This document shows positions 1 to 9,313 of a stretch of DNA of 64,000 bases, piece by piece. The notes under the pieces were generated by a model. The model saw nothing but the letters and a program-made list of their open reading frames with translations. It searched no databases and was not told the DNA's origin. The stretch lies in contig NC_134433.1 of the NCBI RefSeq assembly GCF_030867145.1, positions 11,917,216 through 11,981,215 of the forward strand. The letters are read 5' to 3'. The position numbers were made by a program, and so were the translations under genes. Source of the stretch: Opisthocomus hoazin. Taxonomy: Eukaryota > Chordata > Aves > Opisthocomiformes > Opisthocomidae. Numbering within the stretch: the stretch's first letter is position 1; every line of letters starts with the position of its first letter.

Positions 1-18
1 GGTGAAAGCCAACAAAAC

Positions 19-24
19 TTTATT
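19..24 (-). terminator. SPAG5: SPAG5 polyadenylation signal
   Basis: TTTATT on the plus strand reads AATAAA on the minus strand, about 50 bases past the SPAG5 stop codon at 74-72. The 3' UTR is therefore very short, and cleavage probably falls at or just beyond the left edge of the window. Confidence 0.7.
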
Positions 25-71
25 CAATAAATAATTACAGCATTAAGAGGAGGAAGGTTTCACGCTACAGG

Positions 72-3000
72 CTATAGCGGCTCAGCAGCTTCCTTGCTGA
101 CGCTGGCCGGCTTCAGGCCCAAGTACCGCAGCAGGCTCTGGAGCTCCTGGCAGCCCGCTGCCACCTCAGGGACCACCGACAGGACCTGAGGACAGCAGTG
201 GCATTGGTGACGGCGTTCAGGATGGGGGTTTGCATTGCCACAGTCACACCAAGGGCGAGTGACAAACCACAAACCTCACCTCTTTCATCTTTTCCTGCAT
301 CTCCTCGTGGGTCCTCAGCACTTTCTGGGCCTGATGGAGCCTCAGCTCCAGCCCTTGGACCTGCGGTGGGAGATGCCTGTCAGGAGCCTGCCCCAAAACT
401 GGGCAGAGACTGGCCCAGGAGGGAGAGGGGACTGGAGCCAGGGCAGCCCCTCAGGGCTCCCCATACCTGCTCCAGGTGCTTGTCCGAGAGCAGCAGATTC
501 TCATCCTCTTTCTCCAGCAGCAGCAGCCGCAGCTTGTCCACCTGCAAAGAGAGCGAGCGATGTGGAGAGCTCGCTGTGGGGTGAGAGCCATCGGGTGGGG
601 GGCTCCCCCCGCCACCCCTGCCGGTCGCCTGCTCGAGGAGCGAGGTCTGGAGAGGTCCCTGTCCATGGAGGAGTGGTGACACCAGGAGCCCACAGCCCTG
701 GCAGCCCCCCAGCCTCACCTCCTGCCGCAGCAGAACTCGCTCCTGGACGTAGGCAGCGTCCACCTTGGGCTCCTGCCCCCGCATCTCCTCCCACAGCACC
801 TTGGCCTCCGTCTCCGCGCGCTGGAGCGAGCGCTTCAGCTGGGAGACCTCTCCCTTCAGCCTCTGCGGGGGAAAACGAGATGCTGAGTGGGGTCCCGTGG
901 CCAGCACCCCGCAGGCGTGCAAGCCCGACCAGGCCCCCATGACGCACCGTGACTTCCCCACTCTTGTCAATGAGTTGCAGCATCTTCTCTTCCTGCTGTT
1001 TCACCACGTCCTGCAGCTCCTTCTCGTTCTGTGGGGGAGAAGCAGCGGTGTCAGGCAGCGCCCGGCCCCAGCCACCCCCAGCACCCCAGGGAGGGAGCGC
1101 GTTTTCTCATGTTTGAGCAGGTCAGACGAGCCAGTAGCACCCGTGAGGCACCGCCAGAGCCGGTCACCCAGATTTCTCCATGTCCTAGATCAGCGCCCGA
1201 CCCAGTTCGGCTCTGCCCTGGGGTGAGCGCTGGCCCACTTCTGGCACCCGCTCACCTCTAGCTTGCCCCTCAGCGCCTTGTTCAGCTTGGTGATGGTGGC
1301 AGCCTGGGCGTCCATCTTCTCCTGGCTCTCAGCTGTCACCGTCTCCAGACGGAGCTGCAGGTCAGAGCTGGGAGAGGACAGTGGGGTTGAGCCGAGGGCA
1401 GTGCCGGGTACCAGACCCCTTCCTGGGCATCCCACCCAGCCCCACGGTGAGAGGGACCAACCCACCAGCCCAGCCAGCTGGAAAAAGCCCTTCTAGCCGT
1501 GACAGGAGCTGTCTAACCCAGAGCTGCGGTGAGAGGCAGACCCCAGACAGGCTGCCCGCAGGAGAGCAGTGCCCATGCCCGGCCCTCGACACAAGCCGCT
1601 GCTGAACTCACATCTCCGTCTGCAGCGCCTTGAACTCGCTCTGCTCCAGCTCCTGGATGCGGGAGCTCAGCATGGTGAGGTCGGAGACCACGGCTCTCAG
1701 CTCCCTCACGCTCTCCAGCAGACCAACTTCAGGCTCTGTGGGCCGGGCAGAGACTGATGAGCGGCACGGAGGGAACGTCAGCCCCAGGGGACACGGAGCC
1801 AAGCAGGAAGGCACGCCTGCTCATCCCCCTGTGCAGGCAACCCTGCAGCTCCAGAGCAGGGTGACAGCCCCGATACCTCTTGGCTTTGGTGTAGAGGCAG
1901 ATTTGTCCTTGGAAAATGCACTCCCACCACCGACAGCTTCATCGGCATCTGCAAGCAGAGAGGGCAGAGGTGCTGCGCCCAGCCCTGCGTGCGGCAGGGA
2001 GCATGACCGGAGCTCACCCACGCGCCCATCCGCCCCAGGGAGCTGTGAGAAGGCCCCAGCCACTCACAAGAGCAGTGACCCAGCCCATGGCTGCCACAAG
2101 GGAACAACCAGGGAATCCACAGGGAAGGGCACGGCGATGGCACTGGGATCTCCTCCTTGCCCAGCAGCAGTGCGTACCCCAGCATGGGAGGGAGCGATGC
2201 CCAACCCCAGCACTCCGGCAGCGGGGTGCCAGCTCACCTTTCCCCGACACCGCTTTCAGGACGCTGCCCACGAAGGAGCTCCCGGCGCGGTACGGGGTGC
2301 GGCATGCCGGCGTGCGGCAGGCAGGGGTCCAGGCGCGGCGAGGTGTCTGCCAGCCCGGCGTCCACCACCCTGGCGTCCGTGGAGCTGGGGTCCAGGCTCT
2401 GCTTCTTGATGGGGCATCCTCATCCTTCAGAGAAGAGGGAGAGAACAGCGCTGGAGCACAGCTAGTGACAACTATTCACTGCCCCAGCGAGCTGGGGGGT
2501 CTCGAAGCCACGCCATGGACAGCCGCAGGGGTCTGACCCTCCCCAGGCCACCCCCACGTCCTTGTCCCCAGGGCAGGGCTCCTACCTGCTCCTGCAGAGC
2601 GGCCCTGAGGCAGGCGGCGAGCTCCTGCAGCCGCGTCTTGCTCTCTGTGATGTCCGTGGAGCACCAGGAGACCTTGTCCCTCTTGAGCTGCAAGTCGAGG
2701 AGCTCGGCCTTGGTGTTCTCCAGCTCCTGGCAGAGGGCAGCCTGCTCTTCCCTGCGGGATGACATCAGCCTCAGTGGGAGCAGTGTTCCCCCTCCTCAGT
2801 GTGGGATGGGGACATTTCCCACACTTGCCTCCCACCGTGACCAGGGGGACAGGTGCAAACCCCACAGATGTAGGCAGCTTCCCCCAAGATGGGGTCTGCT
2901 GGGCTTCCCCACAGCCTCTTCCACCCGCCTGGGCAACCACGCAGTGACTGGAGCCGTGTCCCCTGTTTGTCCCCCACCCCCCAGGAGGAGCTCGATTTCC

Positions 3001-5855
3001 CAAAGTGGAGGGGTTCAAGCGGAGGTGGTGAACAGGGTCGGTACCGCAGGCACTGGTGGGAATCCATCAGCTCCTCGTACTGCAGGCTGCGCTCCTGCAG
3101 GGCAGCCAGCGTGGACTTCAGCTTGGCCTCCACCTCCAGCAGCTGCGTGCGGAGCATGCGGTTCTCCTGGTCAAGGAACTGTAGGAGGACACGGCCATGA
3201 GGGCACAGAGAACCAAGGGGGCCCTTTGGGACCCCCCAGCACGGTCACTCCCACGCCTCAGGGTGCTGTTTCCAATTAGGGGCAGCTTTGCTGCTAACAC
3301 ACCAACCCCTGGAGCCCAGTGCTTTACCGGGGACGTAGGACAGGCGGAGGGACAGCACCACGCCTGCAGCCAGGGGAATTATCCCAGAGAGTTGTCCCCC
3401 CCCACCCTGGGAATCGCCGCCGGGCAGGATGGAGAGCCGTGCTACGTGCGGGATGTCAACTGCCCTCACCGCGCTGGGGCTAATCCCGCTCCTGGCCGGC
3501 CGCCAGCGCTCCCGCGAGGCCGTGCCGCGGCCGGCAGCGCGTGATGGCGTGGGCAGGGTCGGGCAGCTCCTACCTCCCGGCACTCGGTTGCTTCTCGCAG
3601 CTCCTGGCACAGCCCCTTCCTCTCCCGCTGCAGGGTGTCCCTCTCCCGTGCCAGCCTGCGGGAAGGGGACGGGGTCAGGGGGTACCGCATTCTGGGGATG
3701 AGGGGTGGCAGGAGGTGGCTATGGGAGGGAGGGGGGGGCAATGCCATGCTCCAGGGCTCAGACCCACCAGGCCATCTCCTCCCACTGCTTCTCGTTCTCC
3801 TGCTGCAGCGCATCCCGTTCCTGCTCCACGTTGGCCATTTTCGTCATCAGGTTGCTCATGTCTGCGAGGGTCAGAGCCGTCAGCGCTGGGGGGGACGGGG
3901 GCCGCTCCAGCCCCCCAAGTCACCCACCCCTACCTGTGCTGAGGCAGGAGTTGGTCACCGTCAGCTGCTCCAGCTGAGCCGCCGTGTCCCGCAGGGCCGC
4001 CGAGGTCTCCTCCAGCTGGCCGGACGCCTGCGGAGCCACCGTGCCCTCCGGGCTTGCTTTGGGCTGCTCTTCCCCATGGGGTGCTCCCACACCAAGGGGT
4101 GCCCCAAGTCACCCGGGCTGCAGGGGAGCATCCCAGACACCCCCAGGCACCCCTCGGGAGAAGGCAAACCCCTACCTCCTCCTTGGCTTGGAGGGCTTCG
4201 TCCGCTTGCTGCCTCATGGTGTCCCGCTCCTCCAGGCAGCTCCGCAGCTTGCCGGGCACGCTCTCCAGCACGGCCCGGCACCGGGACACCAGGGCCCTTG
4301 TCTGCTCGCGCTGCAAGGGGAGACGGCACCGGGCAGAGCTGAGCACGGCGCGGCCACGCCGGCTGGTGGCTCTGCCCGGCTGCGTGACCGGGGCTGGGTG
4401 TGGGAGCCAGGCTGCCGGCCATACCCAGGGCACGAAGCGCTCCGAGGGGGAGCAAAGCGGCACTGGTGGGGAGGCAAGGGACTGAGCCTGCTGCCAGCCC
4501 CCACTGGGACACCCCTCACCTCCGCGTCCAGGGCTCTCCTCTCCTCCTCCAGATTTTCGAAGGTGACATCTATGAATTCCCGGAAAGGCTGAGCCTCGGC
4601 AGCCAGGGACGCCTGTGGGGCAGGAAAGATGGGTCAGCACCGCCGCCGTGAAAGATCCACATTCCACGGCCACGGAGGCAGGCAAGCGCCAGTCCCAGGG
4701 CCGGATCTGCGGCAGCTTCCCAGCAGCGGCGCCAAGAAACCTGTGACGGACCCAAGCCCATCGCAGACCATTGCTCAGAGCATCACCCAGGCTCAGCACA
4801 CTGGGATGCCCATCCAGCCCCCCGGGGACCCGGGCAGGAGGCAGCCAGAGGTGCCCCCACCTGCTCGGTACCTGCTGGTCGATGGCATCTGCCAGCAGCT
4901 TGCCCAGCTCTCGCTGGGAGGCCAGGCTCTGGTCACGGGCGCTGATCCGGGCGCTGGCGTGGGCACGGAAGACCTCCAGGAAGCGATCGCCCTGCCGAGG
5001 GGAGGATGCTGCTCCGGGCATGGCGTCGCACAGGGGCAGCTCCCGGGAGCCATCCCCGCATGCCGCTGCGGCCCAGGGCTCCCGCTCCCCGCAGGACACA
5101 GCCCCAGCCAAAAGCCCACCCCGAGAGCTCCAGCCGCAGCCCTTCTGGCCTTCCATGGCCACATTGGGCTTCTCCCCCTGGGCACCAGAGACCGGCAGAG
5201 ATGCAGGACGCCCCATCAAAGGCACGGGGACGGCAGAGCCTGCCCTGGTCCCCCGTGCCGTCTGCCTCCCTACCTCCTCCTTGGCTCGGAGGGCTTCGTC
5301 CACTCGCTGCCTCATGGTGTCCCGCTCCTCCAGGCAGCTCCGCAGCTTGCCAGGAACACTCTCCAGCACGGCCCGGCACCGGGACACCAGGGCCCTCGCC
5401 TGCTCCCGCTGCAAGGGGAGACGGCGCCGGGAGGCACGGGGTGTAGCCGATGGCGGCTGCGTGTGCCGGCAGCGCCAGCACCTCCCGAACCCCAGGGGAA
5501 AGCGAGCCCAGCCTGGCTGCGCCGGGGCTCACCTCCCGGTCCAGGGCTTCTTGGTCGTCCCACAAGCTCTGAAACGCGGCATCCGCCAGGCCCCGGAAGA
5601 GGAGGCACTGCCTGCTCCAGGCGCTCTGCGGAAGGGGCAGGGGCACCGCTCAGGCCGCGCTCCCAGGGCAGCACGGGGCACACGTACCCCGTGCCCGGCT
5701 GAGACCTGGCGCGCTCATCGCACGCCGAGACACACCGTCCCCGCGGCGGCCTGCTCCAGCTCCCGCTGCACGTCCTGCTCCGCTGCCCGCTGCCGCTGCA
5801 GGGCCCCCGTTTTCTTCCGCAGCTCCAGGTAGAGGTTGTGGTAGATCTCCTCCTC
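72..5855 (-). CDS. SPAG5: SPAG5 exons 5-24: coiled-coil half
   Basis: Exons in transcript order: 5736-5855, 5533-5625, 5274-5408, 4872-4991, 4520-4612, 4176-4310, 3934-4027, 3768-3861, 3574-3655, 3045-3178, 2586-2751, 2238-2424, 1877-1948, 1612-1735, 1256-1367, 948-1028, 719-862, 467-541, 280-360, 72-185. All introns are GT-AG and most are 80-400 bases. The encoded ~750 residues are rich in E, Q, L, K and R with heptad spacing, broken at exon 16 (2238-2424) by a W/R-T-P-rich linker around residues 1005-1066. The last exon ends S-K-E-A-A-E-P-L. Exons 7 and 10 are near-identical copies. Mammalian astrin also has 24 exons, from memory. Confidence 0.9.
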
Positions 5856-8616
5856 CTAAGGGCATCCCGGAAGAGCGGAGGGGGCTTTGCACCAGCCCCA
5901 CTCCGCCCTGGGGTCTGGCGAGAGCCATTTGGCCGTGACACCTCCCGCCTCCCCCCCACCACCACGTGTGCCAGGGACGTTTCCCCGCACAAAGGGTTCA
6001 AATCCAGCAAACTCAGCGGGTCGAGCCCAGCGCATTAACGCCGCTGGAACAGCGCCGGGCGCGTGATGCCGTGCCTCGCCGCAGCAGCTGCCCCGCTTTA
6101 CTCCCACTCCACTTCACCCGGTGGGCACCATCATGGCGCCAAGGCCGCGGAAAAATGGGGTGGCATCGTCCCAGCGAGGACTCTTACCCCTTTGGGGCGG
6201 GTGACGTCCGTCTGCGTGAGCGCGTCCCTCTGCTCAGCTGGCCCCACGCCGGGCAGCGGCCGCTGGCTCTCCTGCCAGTCGCGCAGCTGGAGCGAGAGGG
6301 CTTCGATGATGATGAGGGTGCTCTCCAGCCGCCCCTCCAGCTCTGCCCGTGACAGGGACTTCAGCTGCTCCCGGGGACAGCTGGGGACACAGAGAGGGCT
6401 TGGGGCAGGGACAGCTCACGGGTGCCACGGCCCTGTCCGGGGCAGGGGGACGTCCCCACACTTACTGCCAGAGCAGGGAGTCCGTTTCGGCAGCGCTGTC
6501 CTTGGCGCAGGCAGGGCCACCCACGGACGTGTTCGTGCTCCTCTCCCACAGGTCCCGGGGGGTCATGAAGGTGCCAGCAGCCGCGGTGGGCACGGGGGTG
6601 ACGCTGGTCCCGGCGGCCGCGGTGGGCACGGGGGTGACACTGGTCCCGGCGGCCGCGGTGGGCACGGGGGTGACGCTGGTCCCGGCGGCCCGCCGTGGTG
6701 CGGGCAGGGTCAGGCTGTGCCGCAGGGACTCCAGCAAGGACGAGGCGTTGAGGCTCTTCTCCAGCCACACCAGCGGCAACACCCAGGACACAGAACTCGG
6801 GGCCACCTCGAGCGAGGGGCTAGGGGTGGCCGCTGCCTCCGACCCAGCAGGCTCTGACCTATCTGCCTCGATGGGAGGGGGTCTGGGGGGGCTCTGCTCT
6901 GGGGGGGCAGGGGCTGAGGATTCGCCCCCCTCGGGGGTGCCTTGGCAAGGCGGGGGATCCGCACTCCCATCCTCAGCCCTGGGCTCGGGGGCCACGGGGC
7001 TGCAGGAGAGGTCTGTGGGTGCCAGTCGCCAGCCGTGGAGGGGAGCTTCCTGCGGGGTGGAGCTGGTGCCGGGGGGTCCTGGGGTGCAGGAGGCCAGGCT
7101 GGCACTGCCCAGGGGCCCGGGGCTGCAGGGTGCTAGAGCCGTGCTGCACAGGGAGTTTGGGGTGCAAGGCACGGAGCTGATGAGGCCAGGGGGTCCCGGG
7201 GTGCAGGGCGCTGAGGTGGTGCTGCCAGGGGGCTCTGGGGTACACAGCCCTGGGATGGGGCTGCCCAGGGGAGCCGGCACAGGGCTGCTGGGGGGCTCTG
7301 GGGTGCTGGGCCCCAGGACGGGGCTGCTCGGGGGGGCTGGCACGGGGCTGCTGGGGGGCTCTGGGGTGCTGGGCCCCAGGATGGGGCTGCCCAGGGGAGC
7401 CGGCACTGGGCTGCTGGGGGGCTCTGGGGTGCTGGGCCCCAGGATGGGGCTGCTCGGGGGGGCTGGCACGGGGCTGCTGGGAGGCTCTGGGGTGCTGGGC
7501 CCCAGGATGGGGCTGCTCGGGGGGGCTGGCACGGGGCTGCTGGGGGGCTCTGGGGTGCTGGGCCCCAGGATGGGGCTGCTCGGGGGGGCTGGCACAGGGC
7601 TGCTGGAGGGCTCTGGGGTGCTGGGCCCCAGGACAGGGCTGCCCAGGGGGGCTAGCACAGGGCTGCTGGGGGGCTCTGGGGCGCACAGCCCTGGAGTGGA
7701 ACAGCCAGAGGACTCCAGGCTGGTGCTAATGGGGGGCTCTGGGGTACCGGGTACCAGGGTGCGACTCCTGGGGGGCTCGGGGGCCCCAGGCTTCAGGGTG
7801 GGACTCCCGGGGTTCTCCAAGGTGTTGGGCCCCAGTATGGGAGTCCCTGGGGGCTCTGGGATGGCGCTGCTGGGGGCCTCCGGGGTGCAAGGCACTACGG
7901 GGGTGCTGCTGGGGGGGGGCAGGATAGCACTTCCAGGGGGTCCTGGGGTGCAGGGCACCGGGGCGACACTGCCAGGGGGCCCCCGGGTGCGGGGCACTGG
8001 GGTGACGCAGTCATGGTCCTAGAGGACATTTGGGGGTGGAGGGGCGGGTGTCAGGGCTGCCCTGCCCTTCCCCCCAGCACCCCACAGTTCCCCTCAGCCT
8101 CCCCATTTCCCCCACCATCGGACTGGTACCCCCCCCCCCCCCCCCCCCGGGGTCCGGTACCCCCCAGCATCCCTCCCCGTCATTCCGCCTCCCGTCGCCC
8201 CCCCCCCGCCCCGGTTCCCCCGCACCGACCTTGAGCCGCAGCCGGCGGAGCAGCGGAGTGAGGCTGGTGCGCTCGGCTGCCGGCTGCAGCCGCAGCTCCT
8301 GCAGGGGGGGGCGCCGGGGCCGCTGCTGCGCCTGGGGCGGGGGAACCGGGAGTCACCGGGGGAGTCACCGGCGGCACCCCACCCCCCCCGTACCGGTAAC
8401 GCTCCCGCCCGAACCGGACCGGCCGCCGCCCCCCAGCCACCTCCGGGCAACCCCGCGTGGTCGCGGCCGCCCCGCCGGGATCTCGCCCCCACCCCCGCGG
8501 CTCTACCTGCCGCCCCACCGGGAGGCCCGAACCGGTGACCGACCGACCCCCGCCCGCCCCGTGCCGAGCCCCCGGCCCCGGCCCGCACTCACGGCGGGGG
8601 TCTGGGCGGCCCACAT
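72..8616 (-). CDS. SPAG5: SPAG5 (astrin), mitotic spindle and kinetochore coiled-coil protein, 24 coding exons
   Basis: Known role of the family: astrin binds spindle microtubules and kinetochores with its partner kinastrin/SKAP and supports chromosome alignment and timely separase activity. The model starts at the ATG at 8616-8614 (MWAAQTPA) and ends at TAG 74-72. All exon phases join and sum to 4002 nt, or 1333 aa; human astrin is 1193 aa from memory. Recognition rests on W-L-E-K blocks in the N-terminal half, the F-L-E-V-F-R-A-H-A-S block in the middle, and the C-terminal V-V-P-E-V-A-A-G-C-Q-E-L-Q-S-L-L block. The first ~518 aa are low-complexity Ser/Thr/Pro; residues after ~540 are mostly heptad-like coiled coil. 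The extra length comes from coding tandem repeats in exon 3. The next gene, RSKR, lies about 500 bases upstream of its start on the same strand, as in mammals. Confidence 0.93.
4176..4310 (-). repeat. SPAG5: Duplicated SPAG5 exon, copy B (exon 10)
   Basis: This is the second member of the near-identical exon pair and encodes R-E-Q-T-R-A-L-V-S-R-C-R-A-V-L-E and on to A-K-E-E. It has the same length and phase as exon 7, so each can be spliced or skipped without a frame change. Their similarity far exceeds that of the exons preceding each copy, which suggests gene conversion between members of an older duplication. Confidence 0.85.
5274..5408 (-). repeat. SPAG5: Duplicated SPAG5 exon, copy A (exon 7)
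   Basis: This 135-nt exon encodes R-E-Q-A-R-A-L-V-S-R-C-R-A-V-L-E and on to A-K-E-E. It matches exon 10 (4176-4310) with about nine differences in 135 bases by hand count. The match continues for roughly 15 bases into the upstream intron. The exons just before each copy (5533-5625 and 4520-4612) are recognisably related but far more diverged, sharing F-R, an A-L-D-x-E end and length. Confidence 0.85.
6188..8616 (-). CDS. SPAG5: SPAG5 exons 1-4: N-terminal disordered half
   Basis: Coding exons in transcript order are 8593-8616, 8230-8331, 6466-8018 and 6188-6380. Exon 2 encodes a short basic block (R-R-P-P-L-Q-E-L-R-L-Q-P) resembling the start of mammalian astrin. Exon 3 is 1553 nt and encodes ~518 residues dominated by S-T-P-E-P and S-P motifs, which are minimal proline-directed kinase sites, and ends in a conserved W-E-R-S-T-N-T-S segment. 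Exon 4 begins the helical region with R-E-Q-L-K-S-L-S-R-A-E-L-E-G-R. The acceptor of exon 3 was set by in-frame joining to exon 2 (…L-R-L-K then D-H-D-C-V-T-P). Confidence 0.88.
6577..6692 (-). repeat. SPAG5: 36-bp coding repeat in SPAG5 exon 3
   Basis: Three copies of a 36-bp unit (GGTGGGCACGG at 6585, 6621 and 6657 on the plus strand) encode a 12-residue unit T-S-V-T-P-V-P-T-A-A-A-G. Each adds a T-P site next to the conserved T-P-R-D-L-W-E-R-S-T block. Confidence 0.85.
7245..7690 (-). repeat. SPAG5: 63-bp coding minisatellite in SPAG5 exon 3
   Basis: About seven copies of a 63-bp unit run in tandem. The marker GGGCCCCAGG recurs at 7308, 7371, 7434, 7497, 7560 and 7623 on the plus strand. 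In frame each unit gives 21 residues built on P-A-P-P-S-S-P-I-L-G-P-S-T-P-E-P. Units differ by a few substitutions and a period that is a multiple of three keeps the frame open. Related but irregular Pro-rich units extend on both sides, to about 6990 and 7990. Confidence 0.9.
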
Positions 8617-8760
8617 GGCCCCGCCCTCCTCTCACGGTGCCGCTGCCGGTGCCGGTGCCGCCGCTCCCCGCGCGCTGCCGCCGCCGCCCGTTTGAAAACC
8701 ACGCACCGCTCTGATTGGCCGCTCCGTGCACACGTCACTCCGCCGCCGAGGTCGTTAGGG
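8617..8760 (-). promoter_or_regulatory. SPAG5: SPAG5 core promoter with CCAAT box and CHR-like element
   Basis: Upstream of the SPAG5 ATG the minus strand carries CCAAT (plus-strand ATTGG at 8714-8718), a TGACGTG CRE-like site (plus 8731-8737), and TTTGAA on the plus strand at 8691-8696, which is a CHR-like hexamer in reverse orientation to the gene. No TATA box is seen. CCAAT plus CHR is the usual arrangement of G2/M genes bound by NF-Y and DREAM/MMB, which fits a mitotic gene. That these sites act here is inference. Confidence 0.55.
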
Positions 8761-8925
8761 GCGGGGCTGCGCCGGGCGGAGGGGGCGGGGCTGCGCCGGG
8801 CGGAGGGGGCGGGGCTGCGCCGGGCGGAGGGGGCGGGGCTGCGCCGGGCGGAGGGGGCGGGGCTGCGCCGGGCGGGGGGGCGGGGCTGCGCCGGGCGGGG
8901 GGGCGGGGCTGCGGGCGAGCCCCCG
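8757..8925. repeat. 24-bp GC-box minisatellite upstream of SPAG5
   Basis: Five to seven tandem copies of a 24-bp unit containing GGGGCGGGG and CTGCGCCGGG cover 8757-8925, the last copies shortened. Every unit carries an Sp1/KLF-type GC box, so the array places several such boxes just upstream of the SPAG5 CCAAT box, between SPAG5 and the 3' end of RSKR. Confidence 0.85.
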
Positions 8926-9201
8926 CCCCCGCCGCGCCGTGCAGCGCAGCGCCGAGCACAGGGCGCACCGGGAGGAAGAGGTGGGGGGATAACGGGACCG
9001 GGCCCAGCACCCCCCACACCCCGGGGCTCCCCAGCGCCTGCCCCGCTGCAGCCAGCCCTGCGCGGCCTCCCAGACCCGCCCCGAGCCCTGCCCCGAGCCC
9101 TGCCCCGGGGGGGAGAGGAGCAGCCCCGCACCCCCCCCCCCCCCCCCCCCGGGGGTCCCGCAGGCGTCGGGGCAGCACCCGCAGTGCCCGCGGCTCTCGG
9201 G

Positions 9202-9207
9202 TTTATT
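9202..9207 (-). terminator. RSKR: RSKR polyadenylation signal
   Basis: TTTATT on the plus strand reads AATAAA on the minus strand, about 107 bases past the RSKR stop codon. The 270-base stretch between this site and the SPAG5 GC-box array is C-rich with a poly-C run near 9129-9150 and holds no other feature I can see. Confidence 0.75.
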
Positions 9208-9313
9208 GCTCTCGCGGGTCAGGGGGGCCCCGGCCCGGCCCGGGGGGGTCCGACCCGCTGCTGCCGGGGGGGTGATGTCCCTGAGCGGTGCCGGGGGTCC
9301 CGGCCGTGGGGGC

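Noticed and set aside
6349-8022. 557-codon plus-strand open frame rich in G, L and V
   Set aside because: It is the antisense of SPAG5 exon 3, whose GC-rich in-frame repeats keep the opposite strand open. The minus strand has the conserved astrin motifs.
8130-8150. Long C homopolymer (and a second at 9129-9150) as a functional element
   Set aside because: Runs of this kind are error-prone in sequencing and common in GC-rich bird DNA. They lie outside coding exons and have no other supporting signal.
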